Assembly: GCA_946480845.1 (NCBI GenBank)
Contig: CAMLLJ010000047.1
Location: forward strand, 1 to 14,312
DNA: 14,312 nucleotides
Origin: an uncultured Gemmatimonadota bacterium
Lineage (GTDB): Bacteria > Gemmatimonadota > Gemmatimonadetes > Gemmatimonadales > GWC2-71-9
Reading direction: 5' to 3'
Position numbers and translations under genes: made by a program. Below the pieces are notes generated by a model, which did not search any database, was not told the DNA's origin, and was given only the letters and a program-made list of their open reading frames with translations. Every line of letters starts with the position of its first letter. Within the stretch, counting starts at the first letter, position 1. This document shows, in pieces, positions 1 to 10,231 of this stretch.

Positions 1-2365
1 TGGCGCGGAACGGCGCGTCGGCCTGGGCCACGACGCGGTAGGTGCGGCCCAGCTGATTGAAGTCGTTCACGTACGCGGAGCCAAGGTAGATCTGCATCGT
101 CTGGAACAGGTCGGTCAGCGCGATGCCCTGGCGCTTGGCCTTGTCGCGGTCCACGTCCACGACCAGCTGCGGCACGTTGATCTGGAAGCTGGAGAAGAGG
201 TCGGCGAGTCCGGGCGTCTGGTAGGCCTTGCCCAGCAGCGCCTGCGTGGCCTGGAACAGCTCGCCTTCGCCGAGGCTCGCGCGGTCCTCGAGCTGCAGCT
301 TGAAGCCGCCGATCGAGCCCATGCCCGGCACCGGCGGGGGCGGGAAGACGGCGACGAACGCGTCCTGGATCCCGGCGAACTGCTGGTTGAGCGCCCCGGC
401 GATCTCGGCGCCGTACATCCCGGGCCCGCCGCGGTTCTCGGCATCGTCGAGGATCAGGAAGATGATGCCGGCATTGGGGCTGTTGACGAACCCGTTGATC
501 GAGAGCCCGGGGAACTGCACGGCGTGGGTGACCCCCGGCTGCTCCAGGGCGATCTCGCCCATGCGCCTGATCACCGCCTCGCTCCGGTCGAGCGTGGCGC
601 CGTCAGGAAGCTGCGCGAAGGCGACGAGGTAGTTCTTGTCCTGGCTGGGCACGAACCCGCGCGGCACCTTGAGGAACGCGAAGGCCGCGAGCGCGAGCAG
701 CCCGGCATACACCGCGAGCGCGGCCCCGCTCCGGCGGGTGAGGCCGCCGACCCGGCGGCTGTAGCCTTCGGAGGAGCGCCCGAAGAACCGGTTGAACGGC
801 CCGAACGCCCAGCCGAACATGCGGTCGATGGCGCGCTGCACCCGGTCCTTGGGCGCGCCGTGCGGCTTGAGCAGGATCGCCGAGAGCGCGGGGGAGAGCG
901 TGAGCGAGTTGAACGCCGAGATCACCGTGGAGAAGGCGATCGTGAGGGCGAACTGGCGGTAGAATTGCCCGGTGAGCCCGCTGATGAAGGCGATCGGCAC
1001 GAAGACGGCGCAGAGCACCAGCGCGATGGCGATGATGGGGCCGCTCACCTCGCCCATCGCCTTGTAGCTCGCCTCCCGCGGGGACATGCCCAGCTCGATG
1101 TTCCGCTCGACGTTCTCCACCACGACGATCGCGTCGTCCACCACGATGCCCACCGCCAGCACCAGCCCGAAGAGGGAGAGGGTGTTGATGGAGAACCCGA
1201 AGGCCAGCATGAACGCCAGCGTGCCGATGATGGAGACCGGCACCGCGAGCAGGGGGATCACCGATGCGCGCCAGGTCTGGAGGAAGAGCACCACGACGAT
1301 CACCACCAGCAGCGTCGCCTCGAGCAGCGTCTTCACCACCTCGTGGATCGACTGGTCCACGAAGACCGTCGGGTCGTACACGATGGTATGCTCGATTCCC
1401 CTGGGGAAGTTGAGCGACGCCTCGTCCATCCGCTCCCGGATGCCGGCGGCCAGCTCCAGCGCGTTGGATCCCGGCGCCTGGAAGATCACGATCGCCACCG
1501 CCGGCTCGTTGTCGAGCATTGAGCGGAGCGCGTAGTCGCCCGAGCCCATCTCGATGCGGGCCACGTCGCGGAGCCGGGTGAGCTCGCCCGCGGCGCCGGT
1601 GCGCACGATGATGTTGCCGAACTCCTCGACGCTGGCGAGCCGGCCGCGCGCGTTCACGTTGAGCTGGTAGTCCACCGCCTCCGGCATCGGCGGCGCGCCC
1701 ACGACGCCGGCGGCCACCTGCACGTTCTGGTCGCGGATGGACTGGACGATGTCGCCGGCGGCGAGCCCGCGGGCGGCCGCCTTCTCGGGGTCGATCCAGA
1801 CGCGCATGGCGTAGTCGCCGGCGCCGAAGACCTCGACCTGGCCGGCGCCCGGCACGCGTGCGAGGGCATCCTTCACCTGGAGCACCGCGTAGTTGCGCAG
1901 GTAGGTCACGTCGTACTCGCCGCCGGGCGAGACCAGGTGCACCACCAGCGCGATGTCGGGCGAGCTCTTCACTGTGGTGACGCCGAGCTGGCGCACTTCC
2001 TCGGGGAGCCGGGGCAGGGCCTGGCTCACGCGGTTCTGCACCTGCACCTGCGCCAGGTCGGGGTCGGTGCCCAGCGCGAACGTCACGGTGAGCGTGAGGA
2101 CGCCGTCCGAGGTGGACTGCGAGGACATGTACAGCATGTTCTCGACGCCGTTGATCTGCTCCTCGATCGGCCCGGCCACGGTCTGGCTCAGCACCCGGGG
2201 GTTGGCGCCAGGATAGACGGCGCGGACCACGATCGACGGCGGCGTCACCTCGGGATACTCGCCCACCGGCAGGCGGCCCATCGAGACCAGCCCGGCGATG
2301 AGGATGACGATGGACAGCACCGCGGCCAGGATCGGGCGGTCGATGAAGTAGCGGGAGAATCGCAT
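1..2365 (-). CDS. RND (HAE1/AcrB-type) multidrug efflux permease, 3' end outside the window
   Basis: Inner-membrane, proton-driven pump subunit of a tripartite efflux system; it exports hydrophobic or amphiphilic compounds through the adaptor to an outer-membrane channel. About 788 residues are visible of a family length near 1,040. The start MRFSRYFIDRPILA is the usual HAE1 N-terminus with TM1, followed by a porter domain (PSIVVRAVYPGAN, GVENMLYMSSQS). The TM4 proton-relay motif VGIVVDDAIVVVENVER with the paired Asp is intact. The frame is open to base 1, so TM8-12, including the expected TM10 Lys, lie outside. A CGGAG ribosome site stands about 8 nt before the ATG. The gene follows the adaptor gene by 22 nt and is surely cotranscribed with it. 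An outer-membrane factor gene may follow off the left edge. Substrates cannot be told from sequence. Confidence 0.96.
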   Translation of the reverse strand, partial: MRFSRYFIDRPILAAVLSIVILIAGLVSMGRLPVGEYPEVTPPSIVVRAVYPGANPRVLSQTVAGPIEEQINGVENMLYMSSQSTSDGVLTLTVTFALGTDPDLAQVQVQNRVSQALPRLPEEVRQLGVTTVKSSPDIALVVHLVSPGGEYDVTYLRNYAVLQVKDALARVPGAGQVEVFGAGDYAMRVWIDPEKAAARGLAAGDIVQSIRDQNVQVAAGVVGAPPMPEAVDYQLNVNARGRLASVEEFGNIIVRTGAAGELTRLRDVARIEMGSGDYALRSMLDNEPAVAIVIFQAPGSNALELAAGIRERMDEASLNFPRGIEHTIVYDPTVFVDQSIHEVVKTLLEATLLVVIVVVLFLQTWRASVIPLLAVPVSIIGTLAFMLAFGFSINTLSLFGLVLAVGIVVDDAIVVVENVERNIELGMSPREASYKAMGEVSGPIIAIALVLCAVFVPIAFISGLTGQFYRQFALTIAFSTVISAFNSLTLSPALSAILLKPHGAPKDRVQRAIDRMFGWAFGPFNRFFGRSSEGYSRRVGGLTRRSGAALAVYAGLLALAAFAFLKVPRGFVPSQDKNYLVAFAQLPDGATLDRSEAVIRRMGEIALEQPGVTHAVQFPGLSINGFVNSPNAGIIFLILDDAENRGGPGMYGAEIAGALNQQFAGIQDAFVAVFPPPPVPGMGSIGGFKLQLEDRASLGEGELFQATQALLGKAYQTPGLADLFSSFQINVPQLVVDVDRDKAKRQGIALTDLFQTMQIYLGSAYVNDFNQLGRTYRVVAQADAPFRA

Positions 2366-2387
2366 TGGTCTGCTCCGGTTCGGCGCG

Positions 2388-3533
2388 TCAGCGCGCGGTG
2401 GCGACGGACGCGGAATCGGGCTGCGCGGCCATGGCGGTGACCTTCGTCCCCGGCCGGGCGCGCTGCGTTCCGCTCACGACGATCTGCTCGCCCGGCTCGA
2501 GGCCGTCCTCGATCACGCGGAGGCCGTCCACCAGCCGGCCCAGCTCGACGGCGCGGTAGTCCACCGTGCTGTCGGGCTTGAGGACCAGCACGAACTTCCG
2601 GTCCTGGTCGGTGCCGATGGCGCGGTCGGGGACCAGCGTCGCCGCGTGCGGAGCGCCGCCCTCGAGCCGCACCCGGGCGAAGAGGCCCGGCGTGAACTGC
2701 CGGTCGGCGTTGGAGAAGACGGCGCGGACGCGGATGGTGCCGGTCTCGGGATCGACGTGGTTGTCCACGAAGTCGAGCCGGCCCTCGTGCGGGTAGCCGG
2801 GCTCGTTGGCGAGGCCCATGCGCACCGGCGCGGCGGCAGCCCGTGCGGCGGGGCGGGTGCCGGACCGCATCAGGTCGGCGTGCCGCAGGAAGGTGCGCTC
2901 GTCGGTCTCGAACGAGACGCGCATCTCGTCGATGGAGACGACGGTGGTGAGCGGCGCGTCGGCCGGGCCGCCGGCCTGGACCAGGTTGCCCTCGGTCACG
3001 GCCGCACGCCCCACCCGGCCGGAGATCGGTGAGCGGACGCGGGTCCACTCGAGGTCGAGCCGCGCATCGGCGACCGCCGACCCGGCGACGTCCACGGCGG
3101 CGCGCAGCTCGGCGACGGCGCTCTTCTTCGCGTCGAGCTCCTCGCGCGAGATCGCCTGGACAGCGGCGAGCCGCTCGGCGCGCTCCTGCTCGGAGACGGC
3201 CAGCGCCAGCCGGGTGCGCGAACGCTCCCGCTCGGCGGTGGCGCGGGCCAGTTCGGTGGCGTAGGGGCGGGGGTCGATCACGAAGAGCACGTCGCCGGCT
3301 TTCACCTCGCTCCCCTCACGGAAGGCGACCCGCTGGATGTGGCCCGACACCCGGGGGCGGACCTCGACCATGTCCACGGCCTCGAGCTGGCCGGTAAAGT
3401 CGTCCCACTCGGTCACTTCGCGCTCGATGGCGGGCGCAACGGTGACGGGTGGAGGCGGGGGGGCCGGGGCCTCGGTGCCGCAGGCGAGGGCGAAGGCGAA
3501 GACGGTGGGGCGGAGCTGGGCATAGCGGACCAT
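2388..3533 (-). CDS. RND efflux periplasmic adaptor (membrane fusion protein, AcrA/MexA type)
   Basis: Adaptor of 381 residues that links the RND pump to the outer-membrane channel. A short N-terminal hydrophobic stretch ends in FALAC, so Cys18 is probably lipidated, giving an inner-membrane-anchored periplasmic lipoprotein; a proline-rich linker follows at about 22-29. Next come the first lipoyl half (VRPRVSGHIQRVAFREGSEV), an alpha-helical hairpin rich in Ala, Glu and Arg, the second lipoyl half (TRVRSPISGRVGRA), the beta-barrel and the membrane-proximal domain (GLEPGEQIVVSGTQ). This is the family order. The ATG at 3533 has GGGAG about 8 nt upstream and directly follows the operator-bearing promoter. 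The signal peptide core is weak, so the exact N-terminus is slightly uncertain. It is cotranscribed with the permease gene and is expected to be controlled by the TetR protein encoded upstream. Confidence 0.95.
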   Translation of the reverse strand: MVRYAQLRPTVFAFALACGTEAPAPPPPPVTVAPAIEREVTEWDDFTGQLEAVDMVEVRPRVSGHIQRVAFREGSEVKAGDVLFVIDPRPYATELARATAERERSRTRLALAVSEQERAERLAAVQAISREELDAKKSAVAELRAAVDVAGSAVADARLDLEWTRVRSPISGRVGRAAVTEGNLVQAGGPADAPLTTVVSIDEMRVSFETDERTFLRHADLMRSGTRPAARAAAAPVRMGLANEPGYPHEGRLDFVDNHVDPETGTIRVRAVFSNADRQFTPGLFARVRLEGGAPHAATLVPDRAIGTDQDRKFVLVLKPDSTVDYRAVELGRLVDGLRVIEDGLEPGEQIVVSGTQRARPGTKVTAMAAQPDSASVATAR

Positions 3534-3573
3534 CGGTGTAGCTCCCGACGACAGGGGGACAGGGAGACCCGAA

Positions 3574-3587
3574 ACAGACAGGTCTGT
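3574..3587. promoter_or_regulatory. TetR-family operator, downstream copy in the efflux operon leader
   Basis: ACAGACAGGTCTGT differs by one base from the perfect palindrome in front of the tetR gene. It lies just downstream of the predicted transcription start and about 32 bp (three helical turns) from the second copy at 3606, so two repressor dimers could bind the same DNA face. The role is inferred from the shared motif and positions. Confidence 0.8.
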
Positions 3588-3600
3588 CTACCGAGGGCCC

Positions 3601-3630
3601 ACTATACAGACAGGTCGGTCTAGTTGTCAA
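3601..3630 (-). promoter_or_regulatory. Sigma70-type promoter of the efflux operon
   Basis: On the minus strand a perfect TTGACA (3630-3625) is followed after 18 nt by TATAGT (3606-3601). Transcription should start near 3594, giving a leader of about 60 nt before the adaptor ATG. The spacer is largely filled by an operator copy, so bound repressor would block polymerase directly. Confidence 0.82.
3606..3619. promoter_or_regulatory. TetR-family operator in the -35/-10 spacer of the efflux promoter
   Basis: ACAGACAGGTCGGT matches the palindrome in front of tetR at 12 of 14 positions. Its outer base is the first base of the -10 hexamer, exactly as in the tetR promoter. It is the weakest of the three copies. 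Confidence 0.78.
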
Positions 3631-3666
3631 GAGGGGAGTTTTTTGGGAGGGGGAGAGACTGGGCGG

Positions 3667-3726
3667 TCAGGGATCAGGGGTCAGGGATCGGGGGTTTGCG
3701 TACTCCCGATCCCTGACCCCTGATCC
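3667..3726. repeat. Perfect 22-bp inverted repeat built of heptamers, hairpin after tetR
   Basis: Arms at 3671-3692 and 3705-3726 are exact reverse complements with a 12-nt loop. The left side reads as four heptamers of the form TCAGGGR from 3667 to 3694, with the last one degenerate. The hairpin begins 2 nt after the tetR stop codon in the direction of transcription. It may end or attenuate the tetR transcript, but no T-run follows the stem on the minus strand, so it is not a textbook intrinsic terminator. It could also be a member of a dispersed extragenic palindrome family. Confidence 0.75.
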
Positions 3727-3728
3727 TT

Positions 3729-4289
3729 TCACTTCAGCAACTTCTCCGCTGCCGTCCGCGCCCGATGCGCCGCATCCGAACTGCAGTCCCGCTGCACGGC
3801 GACGGCGGCCCCGTCATATAGAAGGGCGAGGGTGGCGGCGACGTCGTCCGGGTCCTTCACGCCGGCCTCTTCGGCCTGCTGGCGCATGTAATCCTGGAGG
3901 GCGTGCTTGTGCTCGACGGCCACCTGGTGGGCGGGGTGGTTCGGGTCGGCCAGCTCGACCACGGCGTTGACGAACGCGCAGCCGCGGAAGTCCGTCTTGC
4001 CGCAGGTCGCCTCGAGGCGGTCGAAGATGGCGAGCACGCGCTCGACGGGGGTGGTGGCCCGCTTCTCGATCGACTCGAGGAAGCGCCGGCGCGCCTCGAC
4101 GGACCGGCGCCGGAGGCATTCGAGCACCAGCAGGTCCTTCGACTCGAAATGCTTGTACAGCGTCGCCTTGGCCACGTCGGCGTGGGCGATCACCTCGTCG
4201 ATGCCGACGTTGCGGATGCCGCGGCTGTAGAACAGCTCGTCGGCCGCGCGCAGGATCCGCTCGCGGGCGCCTTCGGTGACTGCGGTCAT
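3729..4289 (-). CDS. TetR/AcrR-family transcriptional repressor of the efflux operon
   Basis: One-domain-plus-ligand-pocket regulator of 186 residues, typical for the family. The N-terminal helix-turn-helix covers about residues 28-48 (VGIDEVIAHADVAKATLYKHF), with the TLYKHFxSKD signature of the recognition helix. The C-terminal half is an all-helical ligand and dimer domain with the FRGCAFVNAVVE segment common in one TetR subgroup. The ATG at 4289 is chosen because GGGGG lies 7 nt before it and because the longer reading (from 4436) would run through its own promoter and operator. Identical palindromes precede this gene and the adaptor gene, so it should repress itself and the pump and release DNA when a pump substrate binds. 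The inducer is unknown. Confidence 0.94.
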   Translation of the reverse strand: MTAVTEGARERILRAADELFYSRGIRNVGIDEVIAHADVAKATLYKHFESKDLLVLECLRRRSVEARRRFLESIEKRATTPVERVLAIFDRLEATCGKTDFRGCAFVNAVVELADPNHPAHQVAVEHKHALQDYMRQQAEEAGVKDPDDVAATLALLYDGAAVAVQRDCSSDAAHRARTAAEKLLK

Positions 4290-4318
4290 CGGACTACCCC
4301 CATCATTGGGACTCGGGA

Positions 4319-4347
4319 AGTATACAGACCGGTCTGTTTGGGGGCAA
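4319..4347 (-). promoter_or_regulatory. Promoter of the tetR gene
   Basis: Minus-strand TTGCCC (4347-4342) and TATACT (4324-4319) are separated by 17 nt. The -35 matches consensus at four of six positions and the -10 at five of six. The operator occupies most of the spacer, indicating autorepression. The leader before the ATG would be about 20-25 nt. Confidence 0.78.
4324..4337. promoter_or_regulatory. Perfect 14-bp TetR-family operator in front of tetR
   Basis: ACAGACCGGTCTGT is a perfect palindrome, the best of three copies in the window. It overlaps the first base of the -10 and fills the promoter spacer. Confidence 0.88.
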
Positions 4348-4533
4348 GGGGGTACCCTGCAACTCTGACAGCCCTCCTCCCCCAGCACCCTGCCGCCTCC
4401 GCCTCCCCAATCGGTCATTTCGACACACGAGGCCACCCTGCCGCTGGCATGCGGGCTGCATTTTTCCCGAGCGTTTCCAGCCGGCGCAGCGTACGACCCC
4501 TGCCGCCGGGAACGCCAGGAACTTCAGCACAGC
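4348..4533. other. Intergenic DNA between the tetR promoter and hsp20
   Basis: This stretch must hold the hsp20 promoter. It is less GC-biased near 4410-4470, with a TTCGACA resembling a -35 near 4415, but no convincing -10 at the right distance. No CIRCE-type inverted repeat is present. I cannot assign anything specific. Confidence 0.3.
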
Positions 4534-4544
4534 AGGAGGACACC

Positions 4545-5063
4545 ATGGCAGTCATGCGGCGCAACGATTACGGTAGCCTCACCGGGCTTCGCCAGCTCAA
4601 CCGGATGCTCGACGACGCCTTCGGCACGTGGCCCTTCGAGAACCAGGGCACCATCACCTCGGCGTGGATCCCGCCCTGCGACATCATGGAAGATGGCGAC
4701 GGGGTGCGCATCGTCATGGAGATCCCGGGCGTCTCGCCCGAGGACGTGAAGCTTTCGCTCGAGAACAACATGCTCACCATCCGCGGCGAAAAGCGGCAGC
4801 AGGAGGAGCGCGGCGACCAGGAGCGCCGGGTGCACCGCTACGAGCGGAGCTACGGCACCTTCGAGCGCACCTTCGCGCTTCCCAACACGGTGGACCCCGA
4901 CCGGATCGAGGCCGACTTCGACGGCGGCGTGCTCAGCGTGACGCTGCCCAAGGCCGAGAAGATGCGGCCCCGCGAGATCAGGGTGAAGACGGGAGTCGCG
5001 TCTGGGCAGGGGCGGGTGAGCGCGAAGTCCGCCGACGCGAACCGCGAGCGGAACGAGAAGTAG
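4545..5063 (+). CDS. Small heat-shock protein, Hsp20/alpha-crystallin family
   Basis: ATP-independent cytoplasmic holdase of 172 residues that binds unfolding proteins and keeps them soluble for refolding by other chaperones. A short N-terminal arm (about 1-40) precedes the alpha-crystallin domain (about 45-148). The domain shows VRIVMEIPGVSPEDVKLSLE, the loop with RYERSYGTFERTFALP and the hallmark GVLSVTLPK at 128-136. An IRV motif at 145-147 is the usual C-terminal I-x-I/V contact for oligomers, followed by a polar tail. The ATG at 4545 has a strong AGGAGGA site (4534-4540). The gene is divergent from tetR. I saw no CIRCE, HspR or clear heat-shock sigma site in the 250 nt upstream, so its regulation is unknown. 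Confidence 0.97.
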   Translation: MAVMRRNDYGSLTGLRQLNRMLDDAFGTWPFENQGTITSAWIPPCDIMEDGDGVRIVMEIPGVSPEDVKLSLENNMLTIRGEKRQQEERGDQERRVHRYERSYGTFERTFALPNTVDPDRIEADFDGGVLSVTLPKAEKMRPREIRVKTGVASGQGRVSAKSADANRERNEK

Positions 5064-5093
5064 TTTTCGGAAACCACTGAGCACGGCTTCCAG

Positions 5094-5122
5094 CGGGCGC
5101 CACGGGGAGACCCGGGCGCCCG
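5094..5122. terminator. Hairpin with GAGA tetraloop between convergent genes
   Basis: Outer stem 5094-5101 pairs exactly with 5115-5122. After one bulged A the inner stem CGGG (5103-5106) pairs with CCCG (5111-5114) around a GAGA (GNRA-type) loop. It sits 31 nt after the hsp20 stop and 24 nt beyond the stop of the convergent barrel-protein gene, a natural place for a two-way terminator. There is no long T-run on either side, so intrinsic activity is uncertain. Confidence 0.55.
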
Positions 5123-5146
5123 TTGGACTATCCGTGCCCTGGTGCG

Positions 5147-5656
5147 TCAGTCGCCGAACTTGAGGCCGAGATTGAGCTGCAGCCCCGTGGCGGTACCGCC
5201 GGCGTCATCGCCGAAGAAGAGGAAGTCCACCGTGGCCTCGCCGAAGAGGACGGTGCCGCGGTTGCGCTTGAAGAGATGGTAGTCGAGACCGCCGCCCGCC
5301 TTGGCCATCGGCTTGGTCAGGTCGGGAACGTGCACGATGCCGGCGCCCGCGAGCAGGTACGGGTGCAGCAGTGATTCCGGCGTGTGGAACGTGTAGGAGA
5401 TGTCGCCGGTGGCGAGCTGGCTCCAGTCGCCGTCGCCGCGCAGCAGCGACGCATCGATGCGGAAGCCGACGTTGCCGTGCGAGCGGCCGAACTGCGCGAG
5501 GCCGGTGACGCCGAAGTCGCTGCCGCCGCCGTCTTCCAGCGAGAAGAGCCCGGTGCCGGCGAGGCCGAAGCGCACGCCCTGCGCGTGCGCCGGCGCCGCA
5601 CCCAGCGCGCCGGCTGCCGAGAGCGCGAGGATCAGGGCCAGGGTCCGTTTGCTCAC
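5147..5656 (-). CDS. Small outer-membrane beta-barrel protein, function unknown
   Basis: Secreted protein of 169 residues. A signal peptide occupies residues 1-24 with a Leu/Ala core and cleavage expected at AHA|QG. The rest alternates short polar and hydrophobic stretches with many Gly residues and turns (GLAGTGLFSLEDGGGS, LHPYLLAGAGIVHVP, RGTVLFGEATVDFLFF), ending in LQLNLGLKFGD. This resembles the small porin-like barrels annotated as outer membrane beta-barrel or OmpW/OmpA-N-like proteins. The GTG at 5656 is preferred because GGAGG lies 4 nt before it and it begins the signal peptide. A longer reading to 5764 would put a charged, proline-rich segment ahead of it. I cannot name a specific family or substrate. 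Confidence 0.82.
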   Translation of the reverse strand: MSKRTLALILALSAAGALGAAPAHAQGVRFGLAGTGLFSLEDGGGSDFGVTGLAQFGRSHGNVGFRIDASLLRGDGDWSQLATGDISYTFHTPESLLHPYLLAGAGIVHVPDLTKPMAKAGGGLDYHLFKRNRGTVLFGEATVDFLFFGDDAGGTATGLQLNLGLKFGD

Positions 5657-5659
5657 ACA

Positions 5660-5665
5660 CCCTCC
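5660..5665 (-). promoter_or_regulatory. Ribosome binding site that fixes the GTG start of the barrel protein
   Basis: The minus strand reads GGAGGG followed by TGT and GTG. Its position selects the start at 5656 over the longer frame. Confidence 0.75.
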
Positions 5666-5777
5666 GGTTTCATTGGTCAGAGGCGGGCCGGACGGCCGCA
5701 CCCCACCCTCACGGGTATGTCGAGTGTGCTTCGGGCCGGGACCCGGCACCGTGGCGGGCGTCACCGTGTAACCTGCA

Positions 5778-8941
<3,164 letters not shown>

Positions 8942-8945
<4 letters not shown>

Positions 8946-10231
8946 CGCCACACGCCCTGCACTTCCCACCGCCCGCGGCGCGCGTCGCGGGAGAGCTGCA
9001 CCAGCTCGCCGTCGGCGCGGACGCAGCAGTACACCTCGTAGGCGTACGCCGAGCTCCAGCGGCCGCCCGAGAGGCAGTCGGGGCCGGACGCCGCGACCAG
9101 CGCGTGCCACCCGTCGCGGCCCTGGTAGCGCACCGGCGCCGCGAAGCCGCCGCGGTCGACCGTCTCCGCCTCCACCGGCTCCGGCTCGGGCAGGAGGTGC
9201 AGTGCGAGCGCGGGCTCGGCATCGCCGGGGCCGAGCTGGGGGCGGGCCCACACGAACGACGGCTGCTCCTCGATCCAGGTGGTGCGCCGGCGGAGCAGGG
9301 GATGCCGCGAGTTGCGCGGGGTGACGACGGTGGCGTCGCGGTCGAGGATGCGCGCGATCGCGTCGGCCGCCGAGCCGGCGGAGGCGAAGCCGCGGTCGAG
9401 CAGGTCGCCCTGCACGCTCTCGGAGCCGCCGGCCGCATCCACGCGGAGGGTGACGCCCACTACCCCGTCGGTGAGCCGCACCCGCTCCAGCGCCTCGCGG
9501 ATGAGGCGCATCCAGGCGCGCTGGTCGGCGCTCGCGCGCGAGGGATGGAAGGGATGCTCCGCGATGCCGCGCCGCTCGAGCGCGAAGGCGAGGGTGAAGC
9601 GGCGCGCGCCCAGGCCCAGCTCGTGGAGCGCCGCGCAGACCGAGCCGGCCAGCCGGTTGACGACGAAGAGCAGCCGCTCCGGGTCGCGCAGCGCGTAGTC
9701 GGTCCACTCGAGCGACGCGTGCGGCAGGGCGCGGGGGACCGGGTCGAAGAGGATGCGCAGGTCGTCGGCGCGCGCCAGCCGCCAGAGCGGGACGCCCAGG
9801 GCGCCGAAGCGCACCTCGACCGCCTCCAGCGAGAGGCGGGCGAGGTCGCGGCAGGTCTCGAGCCCGGTGGCCTCGAGCATCGAGCAGAGCTCCGGCGCCG
9901 GCTCGAGCACGGCGAGCGGGAAGGGGGCGAGCCACGCGCGCTCCTCTCCCGCCGGCACCTCGACCAGGTGCGTCTCGCCGTGCACCGCCGCCACCTCGGC
10001 GGCGACCGGGACCAGGGAGAGCCCGGCGCGCGCGCCGGGCGCGCCCTCGAGCCGGAGCGTCTCGAGCAGCGATTCGGCGAGCGGGCGCGCGGCAAGCCCG
10101 CGCGCGTCGGCCCAGATGCGCGGGCCGGCCACGCGGACCCGGGGGACGACCGGGAGCAGGGCGGCGGCGAGCTCAGCGGCGCTCGCCGCGCCGGTCGGTC
10201 CGGCCGGGATCCAGAGACAGACGAAGGTCAT
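8942..10231 (-). CDS. imuB: ImuB, Y-family polymerase-like SOS mutagenesis protein (compact form)
   Basis: Non-catalytic Y-family relative of 429 residues that in other species bridges DnaE2 and the sliding clamp. The start MTFVCLWIP matches the first palm strand of ImuB. Then RIWADARG (about 38-45) falls where the palm LDxTG motif lies, so the segment that normally carries the first catalytic strand and the fingers is nearly absent. A helix-hairpin-helix thumb follows at about 114-140, then a little-finger-like domain (LGLGARRFTLAFALERRG). The C-terminal tail (ASGPDCLSGGRWSS, DGELVQLSRDARRGRWEVQGVW) is the usual ImuB ending. No Y-family SxDE catalytic motif is visible, and I see no clear QLxLF clamp-binding motif; PQLGPGD near residue 330 is a poor candidate. 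It overlaps imuA by 59 nt and dnaE2 by 4 nt. Confidence 0.9.

Noticed and set aside
524..1522. Plus-strand open frame of 332 codons opposite the RND permease gene
   Set aside because: His/Arg/Glu-rich translation without any recognisable domain; the minus strand carries the conserved pump sequence with its transmembrane segments.
4290..4436. Longer tetR start at 4436
   Set aside because: It would translate through the promoter and operator; the ATG at 4289 has a ribosome site and begins at the usual family N-terminus.
8946..9935. Upstream extension of the dnaE2 frame to 1,385 codons
   Set aside because: The extra 330 residues are low-complexity Arg/Ala/Pro sequence in the wrong frame of imuB, while the PHP domain begins right at the GTG at 8945.
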